DNA from: Symsagittifera roscoffensis
Lineage: Eukaryota; Xenacoelomorpha; Acoela; Convolutidae
Assembly: GCF_963678635.1 (NCBI RefSeq)
Contig: NC_087069.1
Coordinates: 21,490,660-21,554,659, forward strand
DNA: 64,000 bases
Reading direction: 5' to 3'
Shown piece after piece: positions 22,589 to 34,877 of the stretch; within the stretch, counting starts at the first letter, position 1, and each line of letters starts with the position of its first letter. A program made the position numbers and the translations under genes. Under the pieces are notes generated by a model. The model had not been told where the DNA came from, ran no database searches, and worked only from the letters and a program-made list of their open reading frames with translations.

Positions 22589-24556
22589 AAATTTTAATTT
22601 TTCTCCAACTCCATTTTCTAGTAACCTCCAATGAAAAAATAAACCCTTCCCCCCGCACAGGACCCCAAGATTTATTAGTAACACATTACGATTGTGAAGA
22701 AAACGAACAAAAAACACTACACAAATATGCAATAAAACAAGTATCACAATGCGAAACAGAACCACAAGCCATAGAAACACAAATGTAATAGCGACACTCT
22801 ATTCAAAGCCCGAGCAACAACAGTTATAGGATATAAATTCACAGCAACATTTTCTGAAAAGAAAGTACATTGTTCACAAGTTTCAAATGGAAATAAAAAT
22901 CGACTTGACCACGAATCATTCTACCAGAGTAATATAGAACGACTTTTACATCTCAATCCCGAAGATTGTAAAAACGAGTTACTCAGACTAAATATCACAA
23001 GAAATAAAAACACAGATAGAAAACTAGTATATTTCCAAGTTTTTGCAGATTCTGTACATCAAGCAGAACTTGAAAGATATCAAGGACATGTAAAATTAGA
23101 TGAAAAATACCCATACAACGGCGCACACGGAAGATTAACTTATGATATACACGATAAACACTGGATACCACACATTGGTCTAAATGACCCATCAAACTGC
23201 AAAGCAAACACAAAAAATAAAGGATATCAAGAAATCATGTTTTTCGATTGGAAAATACAACTCGAAAAAATACAACTCACACGCGATTTATCAGACAACA
23301 CAATGATCTATCAAGGAATTAGATTACCTTGTAAAAACGACCAAGGCTATTGTGACCCTACAACACGAACACAAGCAACAATTGTTTGGTTCCCCGAAGA
23401 CACATGTACAACATTTCAAGTAGCAAAAATACACGCTCGTATGATAAAATTTCACGAAAAATATTTCATACAATCAATTCCATATGAACAAGTCTATCCA
23501 CCACGAAGACAAAGTTCTAATTTTAGAAACATAGACAATATAGAAAATAAATTGACACGTTTTCAAATATATCAAGAAACAGAACTTGCATGTAAATACA
23601 GAAATCCACTTCACAAAACACAATACTCCGAGATATTAGTTGAATACGAAAAAGGATTCGACATGACCACTGGAAAAATAAAAATTTACCCATACGCCAC
23701 AAGTCACCCTATAAACGAAGGAACATCATATATACCAGTTGATTTTCAAAAAATTAAAAATCAACCTGGTGGACATCTAAAACCCCATAACACTAAAAGC
23801 ACACGTTTACAAGAACTATCACTAATGAATAGTACATATTTCGGTAACATCCACTATGATATTCACCTAGATATGAAATTAGACTACACAATTAGCCGAA
23901 CTTTTCAAGAAATGTCACTATCTGAATTAGAAACACTTCACTAACTATGCGAATTAGAACGAACACAAATCCTACAATCACTTGCATTAGCAGTATTAAA
24001 AATACCCTACGCAGGATATTTACTATCAGGAAATAGATCAAATTTTTTAGACTATGAAGGAAACATTTTATGGTTTTATACCTGTACCAAAAAAGTATCA
24101 CCACTATATGTTTTTGAAGATAAACGATGCTATAAAAGAATCCCTATCTTTTATAAGAATAAAGTACATTTCGTTGACACACTTTCAAGACGAATCTATT
24201 TCTGGGATACCGCAGTCCCATGTGGATCAGAAAACAGCCACAATGTAGTACAACTGAACCCTGATGAAGATAAATATTACCTTCTTACCCCATATCCCAC
24301 ATTAATGCAATCACTCAAAAAATTTTCACCTGAAAGCATTAGAGCTATTGTTCGAAACCCCAATATTGACTTACAATCAATTGGAATATATTCAAAATCC
24401 GATATACAACATCACATTAGAACCATATCACAAAGTCCCATTCAACATATAAGGACACACCATCTACTAGATGAAAATACATATGAACAAATTATTGAAC
24501 AACCCCATACCACTGCTTTTCAATCTCAAAATAATAATTTTTTTAGCCCACGATGA
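22576..24556 (+). pseudogene. env: Env-like glycoprotein, inactivated, element 1
   Basis: Starts with a signal-peptide-like MYILKILIFLQLHFLVTS. The body is Cys-containing, and a conserved block includes GYLLSGNRSNFLDYEG, CYKRIPIFYKN and VDTLSRR. I associate this pattern with glycoproteins of arthropod chuviruses (Jingchuvirales) and their relatives captured by LTR elements; this is recognition, not a search result. Damage: two single-base losses between 22780 and 22815 shift the frame, there is a stop at 23942, and 616 bp including the membrane anchor are deleted at about 24423. The stop overlaps the ORF4 ATG (ATGA). The remnant can neither be secreted correctly nor anchored. Confidence 0.75.
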
Positions 24557-26367
24557 GCCGACAACTTGGATCCCTACACCGCTCAAATTCCCACCCAACC
24601 AATCTCAACACTCCAATTACAATAATTCCACTTTTTGCTTTCCCACCACCCGATTTCCCAACCAATAATATAACATCAGGCATGAATTCAGACACTAATT
24701 CACACATCTCAGTTTTATACTCCATCTCACAACTCAATAACCCAGATATTGAAACCCCTGACGAATTTGCCGACTCTGAAACATCTCCATCCAATAATTT
24801 TCAAACCAATCCCTCAGTTTTTTCGAAACCCCCTTTTCAACCAATCCCACCAAATAACCCACTCCCATGCATTTCTACACCCTCCTATGCTTCACAAGTT
24901 ACCCCAACCTACTCTTCACTTCATTCAGACCGATCATCCAATTCTCCAGACACCCCCCAAATCTCCCAAGAACTAGATAATTTTATCACCTTACAACAAC
25001 AACCCTTCCACCTTGACACGTCAATAATAAACCAGATTTCATCAACCATAGAATCATCAAACCCACCTACCCCTACACCCTCTTCAGCTTATACCGCATC
25101 ATTAGCACCATCATCCACATCCACCGAATCATCAGTTAGCACTAATAGAGCTTACCGCACTTTCAAAAGAAAATTCCCAAACCACCCATTTCCAACAAAA
25201 CCAGGAACAGCCCGTGAATATATTAATCATCCGAATCACACTAACACGAAAGAGTTTTTAGCAATCACCTTACCTTCATTTCCACAATATACCTCGAACA
25301 CCCCTACCGATACTAACGATACACGTAGCTTTGTAGACGAACAAGTTTTAATGCCTACACTTCATTGGACATCATATTATCATTTTACTAACCCCCTTTG
25401 CCTACCTTTATCTAATACTCACATCGATATAGAAAGAAATCAAGATATGCTATATCGACTCACTACACCACTAACACATAGACAATTTACTTATATTGGA
25501 TATAAAAAATCACTAAAAACATACACTGCACCCCGAGCTAACGAATATACGCTAGAATATTACGATCACAACATCATCCGAACTAACCAAGACCAATTTT
25601 TAGATGATGATCGCTTTGCTAACCCACAAATCACAGAAAAATTTTTCATCAAAACACCATATGTTTTTACACTCAATATATTTGATCGCAAATTCGACCA
25701 CATCATTTCTGAAGCACTAACCGACACACAAGCTTACGAAAGTTTTAAAGAAAGATTTCAATTATTTTCACTAACCTTTCATTTCCTTGCACCACATGAA
25801 CGAGATTTGCACTGCTCACACGACATTATGTTACGCACTAAATAAACCCACACATATACATATTACCGCTTTATACAAAATCACTTTGACCTACACACTC
25901 CATCAAGACAACCACATCATCGTTTTCAATTTATTAATTCTAAATACACATCACCATTTTTTCTTAACTTCACATATTGCATCAAAGATACTAACCTTCA
26001 CGGTATTCTTCGCAATTATGATCCCATCACCCAAATGTATATTTTTTGTCCCATCACAAAGACCTTCAACGCAGAAGAATCCAGACCCTTCCTTATCCCA
26101 CACGAATTTGTTCAACCTATAGAAATCCCCATATTAGAATTCATCCACAACACTAAATATAACCACAAATTATATAATCTCATCCAAAACTCACCTTATG
26201 ATTTTGCAGTTGGCACTGAAGAACTAAAAACCATTAAAGCACTTCAATTGCTTTGGCCACTGCTTCAAACTAAAAACATCATTCGCATACTAGCAAAGTT
26301 ACTAACAAATTCCGAGATAATCCACGACATCTTCCCCCACGTTTTTTTCCCGACGACTAACAGGTAA
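24553..26367 (+). pseudogene. ORF4: ~600-aa protein downstream of env, one stop, element 1
   Basis: The N-terminal 190 residues are Pro/Ser/Thr-rich. The rest looks globular and largely soluble, with short blocks such as MPTLHWTSYYHFTNPLCLPL and LQLLWPLLQTKNIIRILAKL. It starts at the ATG that overlaps the env stop. An in-frame TAA at 25843 divides it in this copy. Element 2 has a sense codon there but a different stop, so the ancestor was open. A base loss near 26350 alters the last residues. No family was recognised, and a 600-aa ORF after env is unusual for Ty3-type elements. Confidence 0.6.
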
Positions 26368-26369
26368 GT
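26361..26369 (+). promoter_or_regulatory. Consensus 5' splice site at ORF4 end, element 1
   Basis: CAG/GTAAGT, the ideal eukaryotic donor, overlaps the last ORF4 codons and stop. It also occurs at 51875-51883 in element 2. The tandemly repeated copy at 52378 reads CAG/TTAAGT and is dead. Confidence 0.5.
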
Positions 26370-27730
26370 ATAATTTATACATATTCTTAACTAATAAATT
26401 TAAAATAAAACACTAACCATTCTTTACCCATGTTTTATTTAGATTTTTAGTCTTCATCTCACGATCATCTGCAAAATACACAAAAGAAAAATAAAAAATA
26501 GAAAACTTCTTCAAATTGTTTAAAATTCTATTAATATTTTTTACAAACTAATTTAAATAAAATTCATACCAATGTAGTAAATTAATTTATAAATTGTTTC
26601 CCCATAAGCAGTAAATCTAATCATGATGGAAATTTGTAACTTAATTTTTCCCAAAACTAGCAGTAAAATTAAGATTCTATGTAGTAAATTAATAAAACAC
26701 AAATGCAGTACTGACCTTTTGATATTTTCATTCACTCGCACAAGAATTCTATCCAAACTCGCACAGCTCGCCCACAAAGAATTGTTTAAAATAATGAATT
26801 TCAGTTTCAAGTTTTCACACTCAACAACTCTAACACACGATAACAAGTTTCAAACTTTCCTTTAACCCGGTTGGAAAGAAATTATATACTAAACAAAACT
26901 AACCAACGCAGCTTACTAAACACCACAACACATAGAATAACAGCATGACTAAGAAAAGGAAACCAACGGTACCCAAACCGGATAAACCCAGTTTAAAACT
27001 GGATAATTTATTCTTTTGAAGACTATTATAAAGTCTAAGAAAGAAATAATAAAACACATCCACGCTTTGTGACCACACTTCTATTTTTAATAAGAGGTAC
27101 TCAAGGGTGAGTAACTCTTCAAAATAACCGAACTAAAACAAAAAGCTTTTGTGAAAAGAACTAACCAAAATCATAACAAAAACACCGAACTAATAAAAAT
27201 TTTATAAACTGTAAATTACACTTTGCAGTATATAGATCAACAAACAACACCAAAGACGAACATCCAAAGACAAAATGACCCCACTACACTCGAAAAAGAA
27301 TGGCCAACCACAATCAATATGCCGCCCACAATCACAACTCAAAGGATTTAGAGTACGACTTAACTTCGCAGAAAAGGACTTCATTGAACTAGACCAATGA
27401 CCACTTCGATGTTCAAGTATACGTACAGATCCGAGTAACCAGGCATCCCCTCCACGCACAACCTCCACGCCATTCCCAGACAAGGTCAAACACAAAAGAA
27501 GTTCTCTACCTGAAACGGAAAAACCTGTCATAGCCAACCATTCTGAAATCAGATTTGAGTTTGTTGCGAAAACCCAGTCGTTGTCTTGAGAAGACACAAC
27601 GATTGAACCTGGAACTTCTCTAACAAGAGAACCCAGAAGAATTATGATGTTCGCCAAATACCAACGTCCATCATCCATCCTTTGAATTACAGAAAAACTA
27701 TTCTAAAAAACTCTGTAAAACCCGGATGGG
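26370..27730 (+). other. Long 3' region between ORF4 and 3' LTR, element 1
   Basis: About 1.36 kb with no plus-strand ORF over 80 codons that I trust. The last 500 bp are less AT-rich and hold a 158-codon minus-strand open frame (27202-27678). TTTGCAG near 27225 is a possible splice acceptor for the donor at 26361. A short purine run GGATGGG directly before the LTR is the only polypurine-tract candidate. Confidence 0.5.
27202..27678 (-). CDS. Antisense 158-aa open frame in the 3' region, element 1
   Basis: Opens MDDGRWYLANIIILLGSLV and contains the Cys-rich stretch LSCDCGRHIDCGWPFFFECS. It is present and open in element 2 (53219-53695) with two residue changes. It lies just inside the 3' LTR on the opposite strand, the location used by antisense genes of some retroviruses. 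Conservation between two recent duplicates proves little, so this may be chance in a GC-richer patch. Confidence 0.25.
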   Translation of the reverse strand: MDDGRWYLANIIILLGSLVREVPGSIVVSSQDNDWVFATNSNLISEWLAMTGFSVSGRELLLCLTLSGNGVEVVRGGDAWLLGSVRILEHRSGHWSSSMKSFSAKLSRTLNPLSCDCGRHIDCGWPFFFECSGVILSLDVRLWCCLLIYILQSVIYSL

Positions 27731-28140
27731 TGGAACCTGATCTAAACTACATTTTATGATTGGATAAATTAGATATTTTACCACTGTAAAGTATTTAATA
27801 TTAACCAATCATGATCCATCTAACTAACAACCCACTTATTTGTAAGTGCTGAAATTACTTGTAATTTCAGCACCAGAGAGATTTGAATTTAACTTAGAAA
27901 TTAGTTGTCTCTCCAAGAGAACTTCAGCAGCCGCAATAAACCAGTATACCCTAGATCTATTGAGCCTAGCAGAGACTAGTTAAACAACCTGAGACTAGAT
28001 AGTATAAGAGTAAGATTAGGATCGGTATTAGACTAAGAAGTTGCACGAATCTATCCGGCCGAAAATAAGATAGCGTGACGAGCAGACGGTGTACCCTATC
28101 CGAAATTACTCTATGAGTTATACACTTCGGTCCTAACTCA
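27731..28140 (+). repeat. 3' LTR of element 1
   Basis: 410 bp. It differs from the 5' LTR at three positions, all in the GTTGTCTCTCCAAGAGAAC stretch. It is identical to the 3' LTR of element 2 and is followed by the target duplication ATTG (28141-28144). Confidence 0.95.
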
Positions 28141-29570
28141 ATTGGCTTAATCTTGACAATGTTTCCACTCAAACATTTGTTGAAAAGCAGTAAAAAAACT
28201 CTCAAACCGCTCATTTTTGCGGGGTTTTGAGCGCAATTGTATGAAAAAACCACTCAAACCGCTCAAATCTTGCTTCAATTTAGACAAAAATCTCGACTCG
28301 GCTATCTTTGCGATGGCAAATGGTGTATTCTGCGGGCGGAGTTTCAGGTCGGTTTTCTCTGATCTTTCTGTTTGTAGGGATTTGTTTCTTTGATTGATTT
28401 GATCTAGTTTAAAGGTCTGTTTCCGTGTTCCACAGTCATACAGACACTCGTTTGCCCTGCTCGTAATGATAGTTATGAACTAAGGGATCTGGCTAACTAT
28501 TTCCCTCTGTTGCAAAGGGGGATTGCTACAAGGTACAAAACTGACAGATGCTTAACAGTTACGACACATATTAATTGTTTCACAGAGCATTTCCTACACA
28601 AATGACAACGAAGAAAACAACGTGACAATATCAACGATAAAAAATAACTTTTTATTTTTTAATATGCAAAGAACCAACCAATTTCAACCACAAGTTTCTG
28701 AACAGCCAATTCAGGAGAAACTAATAGATAAAGTATTTAAATATTAGTTTTTGAAACAAAATATAATTTTGAAAGTGCTCGAATATTTGTTTTGACACAC
28801 GTCCGCTTCGTATCGGCCTCAAGTTGAAGACAGTAACTCTTTTTTTTATAAATGATTGACTTCAACATTTGTTATAATTTCATTCAATTTTTTTTGCTTT
28901 CAGAATTATGGATTGTTAATGTCTACAAAGCGCGCATAAATTAGTCCAGAGCATGGCCAAATTGTCAGTTCTTAAACTCCCAAAAGTTTGCAAAAAATGA
29001 TCGCAGGTAAAATCTTTTTTTTTGAATTTGAATCAGGTAGTCAATATTTTCAATGGTGCATAATTTTTGTTGTTGATTTTTTGGTATTTTTTTTTTGAAA
29101 ATTGACTGAATAAAAACCACTTCAAGCCTAATTATTTTATTTTCTTCGAAAGTCGGAACAAGAATGTGTTTTTTTTTTGCCATAGTGAAGGATTTTTTTG
29201 AATGTTTGCAATAGTTTGCCGTATTTTTATTATCTGACATATAGGATCTTAGCATACGGACAATTAAAAGTTGTCTTAAAAGTCAGAAATCAGACCATGC
29301 CATCCGCCAAAATTTAACAACCAATTTCACCATAAGTTGAACTAAACAAATTTTGAAAACTAAGAAACTAAGAAAATTCAAAATCAATTATAGCATTTTT
29401 GTATTTTAAATGAAAAGAATATAAGGCAAAACTCTTTTTTCTACAGGGGCTCAACAGCGATTCTCTGTAAAGAGCTGACAGGCTCCTATGTTGTTTTTTC
29501 CCTTGTGGATAAATCGTCCTAACCAACTACTCAGAAACTAACTAAAATCCTTTCTTCAAATGTTTCGTAC
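28141..29570 (-). other. Host intron spanning the duplication junction
   Basis: Non-coding DNA from element 1 to exon C of copy B. It includes the duplication join at about 28564/28565. Near 28190-28255 the word CTCAAACCGCTCA occurs twice around a GCGGGGTTTTGAG complement and can form a hairpin. No gene was recognised. Confidence 0.6.
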
Positions 29571-29692
29571 CTTGGAGATGGCTGCCTTCCTGTACTTGCG
29601 GGCGATGAAGGTGGGAATGGCAATCTCACTCTGCATGATGTTTTTCTCGTTCTCGTAACAGTTGTTGATGAACTCCACAACGCCAACGGCTG
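29571..29692 (-). CDS. Host gene exon C (duplication copy B)
   Basis: The 122-nt exon is identical to 4617-4738, with the same acceptor and donor. It ends in phase 0. If it were spliced to the next downstream exon G of copy A, the frame would read GCA TGA and stop at once, so the two triplets cannot both be used in one productive message. Confidence 0.8.
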
Positions 29693-30308
29693 CTGCAATT
29701 CAAAGCAAACATAATAGTTGCAACTTTAATTGTAATATTATCATACCCGCACTGACAGAAATGGTTTCCGGTCGATTTAAATCGATTTTAAATCGATTTT
29801 AAATCAATTTAAAGTGTTTAACCATGACCATTTTACAAACTCAAATGGATTTTAAACCGATTTAATTCGATTTTTTTGAAAATTTTAAATCGATTTAAGT
29901 GTCTAAAAAATCGATTTAAATCGATTTCGATGGATTTACCGACTCACTAAAATCCATCGGAATTTTGTCAGAGCGGGTATATTTGAGAAAGAGCGCAGGC
30001 CAAAAACTAAACTTTTTTTGTCAAAACCTAATAAATATTGCATCAAAAAAAATTCTGTAATAAATTATTCTCCTTGCAAACAATCGTCATCCATCACAGT
30101 CGCGTGAGTTTATTGTGATAGGGGCAATACAAGTATCGCGCATCGACACTCACAGCAACTAAAAACCCATACTGCCTACTGCATATTGCATACTTCGGTC
30201 GGGGTCTGATTTCATTCTATTTAGTAAACACACATTTTTTGTCGATTGAAATCTTGAACCAAAGTAATAATTTATAACTCTCTTTATGAACAATCTATCT
30301 GGACTCAC
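29693..30308 (-). other. Host intron with a MITE (copy B)
   Basis: Counterpart of the intron between exons D and C. It contains the TA-flanked MITE at 29746-29977. Confidence 0.6.
29746..29977. mobile_element. TA-flanked mariner-type MITE (copy B)
   Basis: Duplicate of 4792-5023, flanked by TA on both sides. One visible internal substitution (ACGAACTC to ACAAACTC). Confidence 0.6.
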
Positions 30309-30415
30309 ATTTGGTCTTCTGGCAGTCGAGAATGAGACACAACATGGCCACTCTTCCACTCATGTCTCTGTACTTGATCAGAGTCGAGTTGGCCGACTGA
30401 TACTTCTGGTTCCAT
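30309..30415 (-). CDS. Host gene exon D (duplication copy B)
   Basis: The 107-nt exon is identical to 5355-5461, with the same splice sites and phases (1 nt in, 1 nt out). Confidence 0.8.
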
Positions 30416-33156
30416 CTAGCCGAAAACAAAAACAAACAAACGTAAGTAGAAATACTGAACTCAAATTGTTTAAATCTTGTAATGTTGCAAACAAGTTGAC
30501 TATCAATTCCGGAATCCATGTTGTTGTTGTCCAAATGTAAAATCAAAAGCACAAGGTTCAGCAGATTTTTAAGAGGCAGATTAACCCGATAAGTCACACC
30601 AGCGCTGATTCAAAATGTGATCACCAATGGTCCCAAAAATGCATATCTGGATAAGAGATACTTCAACGCTTAAATCGGCATTCTAACCATTCGATGTCTT
30701 AAGCCTAATTATAAATTATATACCACTTTTTAGGAATTAAATCAGCGGCGACAAACATTAATTTTGACCTGGATCAACGATAAATTCGACTGAAATTTCA
30801 ACCCCGGAAGACCGGATTTAATTTCATTCCATTTTCGTTTTTTTTTTCGGTTCTGAAGAACCACAATGGGCTGTTGAAAAACTATGGCTGAGTGGGTTTT
30901 TTCTTCCCAACTTTGATTACCTCATAGAAAGATCGTAGAGCTACAGCGTCAGATTTTTTATTAATGGATGCGAAATGAACTTTTTCAAAAACAATGTTTT
31001 CTTTATTCAGTCTAAACTAGATGATCAGAGTCGAATGAGCTGATAGAAATTTGAATTAAGTCTGAAATCCAGTTTTAATCCTTTACAATCAACTGTTCTA
31101 TTAGCTATTACATCATCGTTATTAAAATGTGCATTAATCAGATTTCGTAACCTCAAAAATAACCTCATAGCTGGGTCTCGGATCCCCAGACAAGGCGATT
31201 ATTACTAAAAACACGGCTAGAATCCTAAACTAGATACCTTTTTAGTGACATATATAAGGTCCATTAGAGATGGATTGACCCTTTTCCCGCCCCTAACTAA
31301 TCTTGCTCTGCAATACCAAATCAATATTGAGTTAAGCTAAAAGAGGTTTAATGTCTGTTGGAAGACTCTCTTGGCACCGGGCATCTAATTCCAACTTCTC
31401 CCAGTTGTCCCTTATCTTTTAATGCTCAGGAGGGTTTGGAGCTGTCCCCAATATCCCACTGGACCATGCGGTTTCGCTTCCTTCCACGAAAAAGCTTCTT
31501 ATCGTGTCTTGGTGCACGATGGGAGGCTTCGTTTCGATTCTATTATCTAATTTCTTTACTTGACTTTCTTTGTTCTCATATTTTATTATTGTGTTTTTGA
31601 CACGCTGAAATCGATTGTCAAAACGACCGGATCTAGTATTTTTCAAAAAATAATTCAATCCCAATCGAAAAACTGAAAATTCAAATTCTTGAATCTTCTG
31701 AATCTCCTTTTCATCTCAATGTCGTGATTAAGGCTTTTACCGTCTTTTTCATTGTGCACCGGAAGGTTCAGCTGTGACATTTTGATTTTAGTAATTTACG
31801 CAGCAACTTGCCAAATTTTGTTTTGGAACACAAAAAGCTATATAACTCCAGTTTTGATGCAATCGATTTGAAGTGAAGAAATAACGGAAAAAGAGAATGT
31901 CATTTGCAGGCAGTCTAAAATTGGTTACCACCAGTGCAACCGAAAAATTGTAATAGCAGAAATTAAACCGCAAAAGTTTTTTGAATATTAAATTTTTTTG
32001 AAAACTTATGAAAATTATGAAAATGAAGAATTATTATCAAAAAAAGATATTGAATGAAGATTTCGCTCAACCTGTAAAAATGTTTTATGAATTTTGTGTG
32101 GGCAAACGTATACATCAAAATTCAATTGAATTTCAAAGTTTGATGCAATAAAACTGTTTTTTTATATATATTCCTTTCAAAGTTATTCAAAATCGTCGAA
32201 TGTTGCTAAGAATTTAGTTTAAGAAATCAATCATGATATCAGCCATGATGAAGAAGAAAGGAACACAGTGATTTTAGCTGTAAAATAAATTGGGTATCAG
32301 CAAAGGAAAGGCAGCAACATACTTGACTTTTTAAAAATTATTATTAACATACATTTTCCGTCGTTTATTAAAGTATCTATACATGTAGTTTTTTTAAAAA
32401 ATTTTTGAGTTGCATAGAATTGCCTCAAGAAAGGTTATTTCAAAAAAGAGCATGTTTTTGGAAAGTTTCAAAGTTTTTTTTTGTTATAAAGTGTGTAAAA
32501 CTATTGGCTACGAGTCTTAAATTGCTCTCAATTTGTTTACCATGACTCATTTATTAATTCAATTTGAACAAATTATCTGTATTTCAATTAGTGAATTCCG
32601 CACAAATTACATGATACTAATTTTTGTACCAAATTCAACTATGCTTAAGAGTTGTTTTAGAAACAAATCAGTATTAGCGTTTTAAGCGCTAAGTTTTCGA
32701 TGTTTTAAACATGATGATATATAGTATGCCACCGTTTGGTATCTATGTCAGCAATGATAGAAGCTTGTTTTTTTTTCTTGAACAGACATAAATATGACTG
32801 AGATTTTAACCATCACTTTCATTACCTCAATTAGTTTTCGTTTTCGTTTTTTTTTGTTCTGAACAACCCCTAGGGGCTGGTAACGAACTATATAGTAGTG
32901 TGTTTTTTCTTCCCAAACTAGCTTATAGGGTTACAATTCACATAGGTGGTTTTGCAATAAAAAACAAAAACACTTTGTCTCAGTATCGAGTAAAACAAGC
33001 TGAGAGTTTTGTTTCTCGGTTTTTTTTTTCTCGGCCATTTCAGATCTGAAAATTTCATTTTCTTGGCTACTTCTGGCCTCAAAAAGCTTGAAAAACAGAA
33101 TAGTCGGAACAAAAAATTTTGATAAAAATCTATCAAAAACATATCACCACTAAAAC
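30416..33156 (-). other. Host intron, copy B, left part
   Basis: Counterpart of the same intron in copy A, with scattered substitutions and small indels. One is a 13-bp deletion near 32950. No gene was recognised. Confidence 0.6.
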
Positions 33157-33541
33157 CAGGGGCAGATTTAGGGGAAGGGCGGGGGGCGGACGCCCCCCCC
33201 CCTCCCTCAGGGGTTCGACACCCTGCCGACCCTTTTTAGGAAATTCATTTTTGGCCGACTGGCTCTAAAAATTTTCTAAAGGCGCCTTTGGCGCCAATAA
33301 TACTAACTCTGAGGGGGAGCGCGCGCCAAAATAAAACGCATTTTTTTTGTCAAAATTTTCCAAAAAGTGCCCAAAACGGCCTTTTTGGCCTGTTTTTTCA
33401 AAAATTTGCCTACGGCGCAGAAAATTTGCCAAAACAGCGTCTTTTTAGTGCTTAGGAGAGCTCGGAAAATCAAAAAAAAAGGTCTTCAAAGTTTTTTTTG
33501 AAAATCCGCCTCCCCTCGAGAAAATCCTACATCCACCCCTG
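33157..33541. mobile_element. hAT-type MITE (copy B)
   Basis: Duplicate of 8215-8598, flanked by ACTAAAAC at 33149-33156 and 33542-33549. It differs by a few homopolymer and single-base changes. Confidence 0.85.
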
Positions 33542-33947
33542 ACTAAAACAATGAATTTATTTTAAAGGGTGAATTACAAAACGTGAGATATGATTCATAA
33601 CTTCAAAAGGAGATTAAGCGTTTAAGGAGTGGCTGAATTCTTGAATTTGGCAGAAAATCTATTCAAATAATGGGGTATGTGTATTCCCGCTAGAATCGTT
33701 TATTGATAAAAATACGACCTTGTTGCAGTAGTTGTTTGCTTGAAGAGAGGAACAGCGAGTTAAAAGTTGGAAAGTTAAAGTTGGAGTTGAAGATGCTTCG
33801 GAAATTGGAAAATTCGGCTATCTTTGTGGCGAAAATCTTAACCGGCTTTGGACCAATTCTTGTGTTTTCGAAAGAGTGTAATGGCCATGCCATGCAATGT
33901 CTAGTTGATTTTCATTGGCTCGCGGAAGGCAAATTGATTTGTTCGAA

Positions 33948-34595
33948 CAGTTAAAAAAGAAGTGTGGATGGCTAGCGTTGATACTGAAAGGCTGTAGGTT
34001 AGTTTGTGAGCTGTGTGAGAAGTTTGTGTGTGAGCAAACATTGCTTCTGATGTCTTCGAATTGCCTTTTGCTGACTTGAGGCATCCCGACGACTCATTTT
34101 TGTGCATCCCGTTCTAGAACTTCTAGTAACTTCTCCCCTGTTTTAGTATCGAAGACTTTTTGGTTAGATGGTGGATAAGCTGATATTTCGTCTGCATGAG
34201 CTCCGAGAAGCTTGATTGAACAAATGTTTCATTTGAGGTTATTTTAACAACTTCAAGTTCTCCTTTGAATCTGATATCTCTTCAGCGAGTTGCCACTAGA
34301 CTCTCACAAAACGAAACGATAGTTCCTTTGGTTGAATGGAGACTGTTGATTTGATTTGTTCGATGGCTTGTGTGATTTCCGGAAAAGTATTCAGCGCTGA
34401 AGGCTGCGATGGAATCATTGAGTAGAGGCGGCTTAACTTAGAGGTTATTTGTTGGCCGAGAGGGTAGTAGCCGAGAGGGTAGTAGCCGAGAGGGTAGTAG
34501 CGATTATCTAAGCTAGCATTTTCGATTGAGAGCAATTGTTTCTTATCGCAGTTAATGTGAGCTGTCTTTAAAACCTGCTCGCATTTGTTGAGTGC
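33948..34595 (-). pseudogene. Decayed coding fossil of unknown family (copy B)
   Basis: Duplicate of 9005-9651, with the same frame breaks plus a 1-bp insertion near 34162. Confidence 0.35.
34455..34499. repeat. 15-bp tandem repeat, three units (copy B)
   Basis: Three perfect GCCGAGAGGGTAGTA units, as in copy A. Confidence 0.95.
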
Positions 34596-34750
34596 TTAAT
34601 TCGAATACGATTTAAGTAAATTGGGTGAAGTTTATGAAGTTCCGAGACAATGGCTTATAAATTATTCGCCACTATTACCCACAAAAAACTTGTTTAGGAA
34701 GTAGTAAGCTATCAAGGGAGGGGTTTTATGTAAAACAAATTCTCTCTCAC

Positions 34751-34877
34751 CCTAGCTTCATCTGTGCGGCCGTCCATACAGAGAGTACCCCATTCAACAC
34801 AGCCACGAGTAACTTCATCGAGTTGTCATCATCCTTTCCTGTAGTCATTGCACTGTGAGTCAACACCGAAGTCATGC
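34751..34877 (-). CDS. Host gene exon G (duplication copy B)
   Basis: Same 127-nt exon as 9807-9933. It is the first duplicated exon reached after exon E, across the intron that holds element 2. E (ending in G) joins here in phase. Confidence 0.8.

Larger units (their letters stand above)
10427..28140 (+). mobile_element. LTR element 1: 17.7-kb Ty3-type element with env and extra ORFs
   Basis: Complete element between 410-bp LTRs that begin TG and end CA, flanked by ATTG on both sides (10423-10426 and 28141-28144). The 5' and 3' LTRs differ at only three positions, so the insertion is young. The gene order (gag, protease, RT/RNase H, integrase) and the RT motifs are those of Ty3/gypsy-type elements. 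The size is about twice the usual 5-9 kb because of a long leader, six non-gag-pol ORFs and a 3' region. The coding capacity is broken at many points. It is inserted antisense in the host intron between exons E and G. Confidence 0.9.
3614..28564. repeat. Segmental duplication, copy A
   Basis: About 24.95 kb that is collinear with 28565-54582. Shared landmarks, in order, are exons C, D and G, the TA-flanked MITE, the hAT MITE, the 15-bp triple repeat, the complete LTR element with ATTG target duplications, and about 420 bp right of it. Non-coding parts differ by scattered substitutions and small indels. The exons and LTRs checked base by base are identical. The join to copy B reads CAGTTACGA/CACATATT with at most 1 bp of microhomology. 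This is a true tandem duplication or an assembly of two haplotypes in series. Confidence 0.9.
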
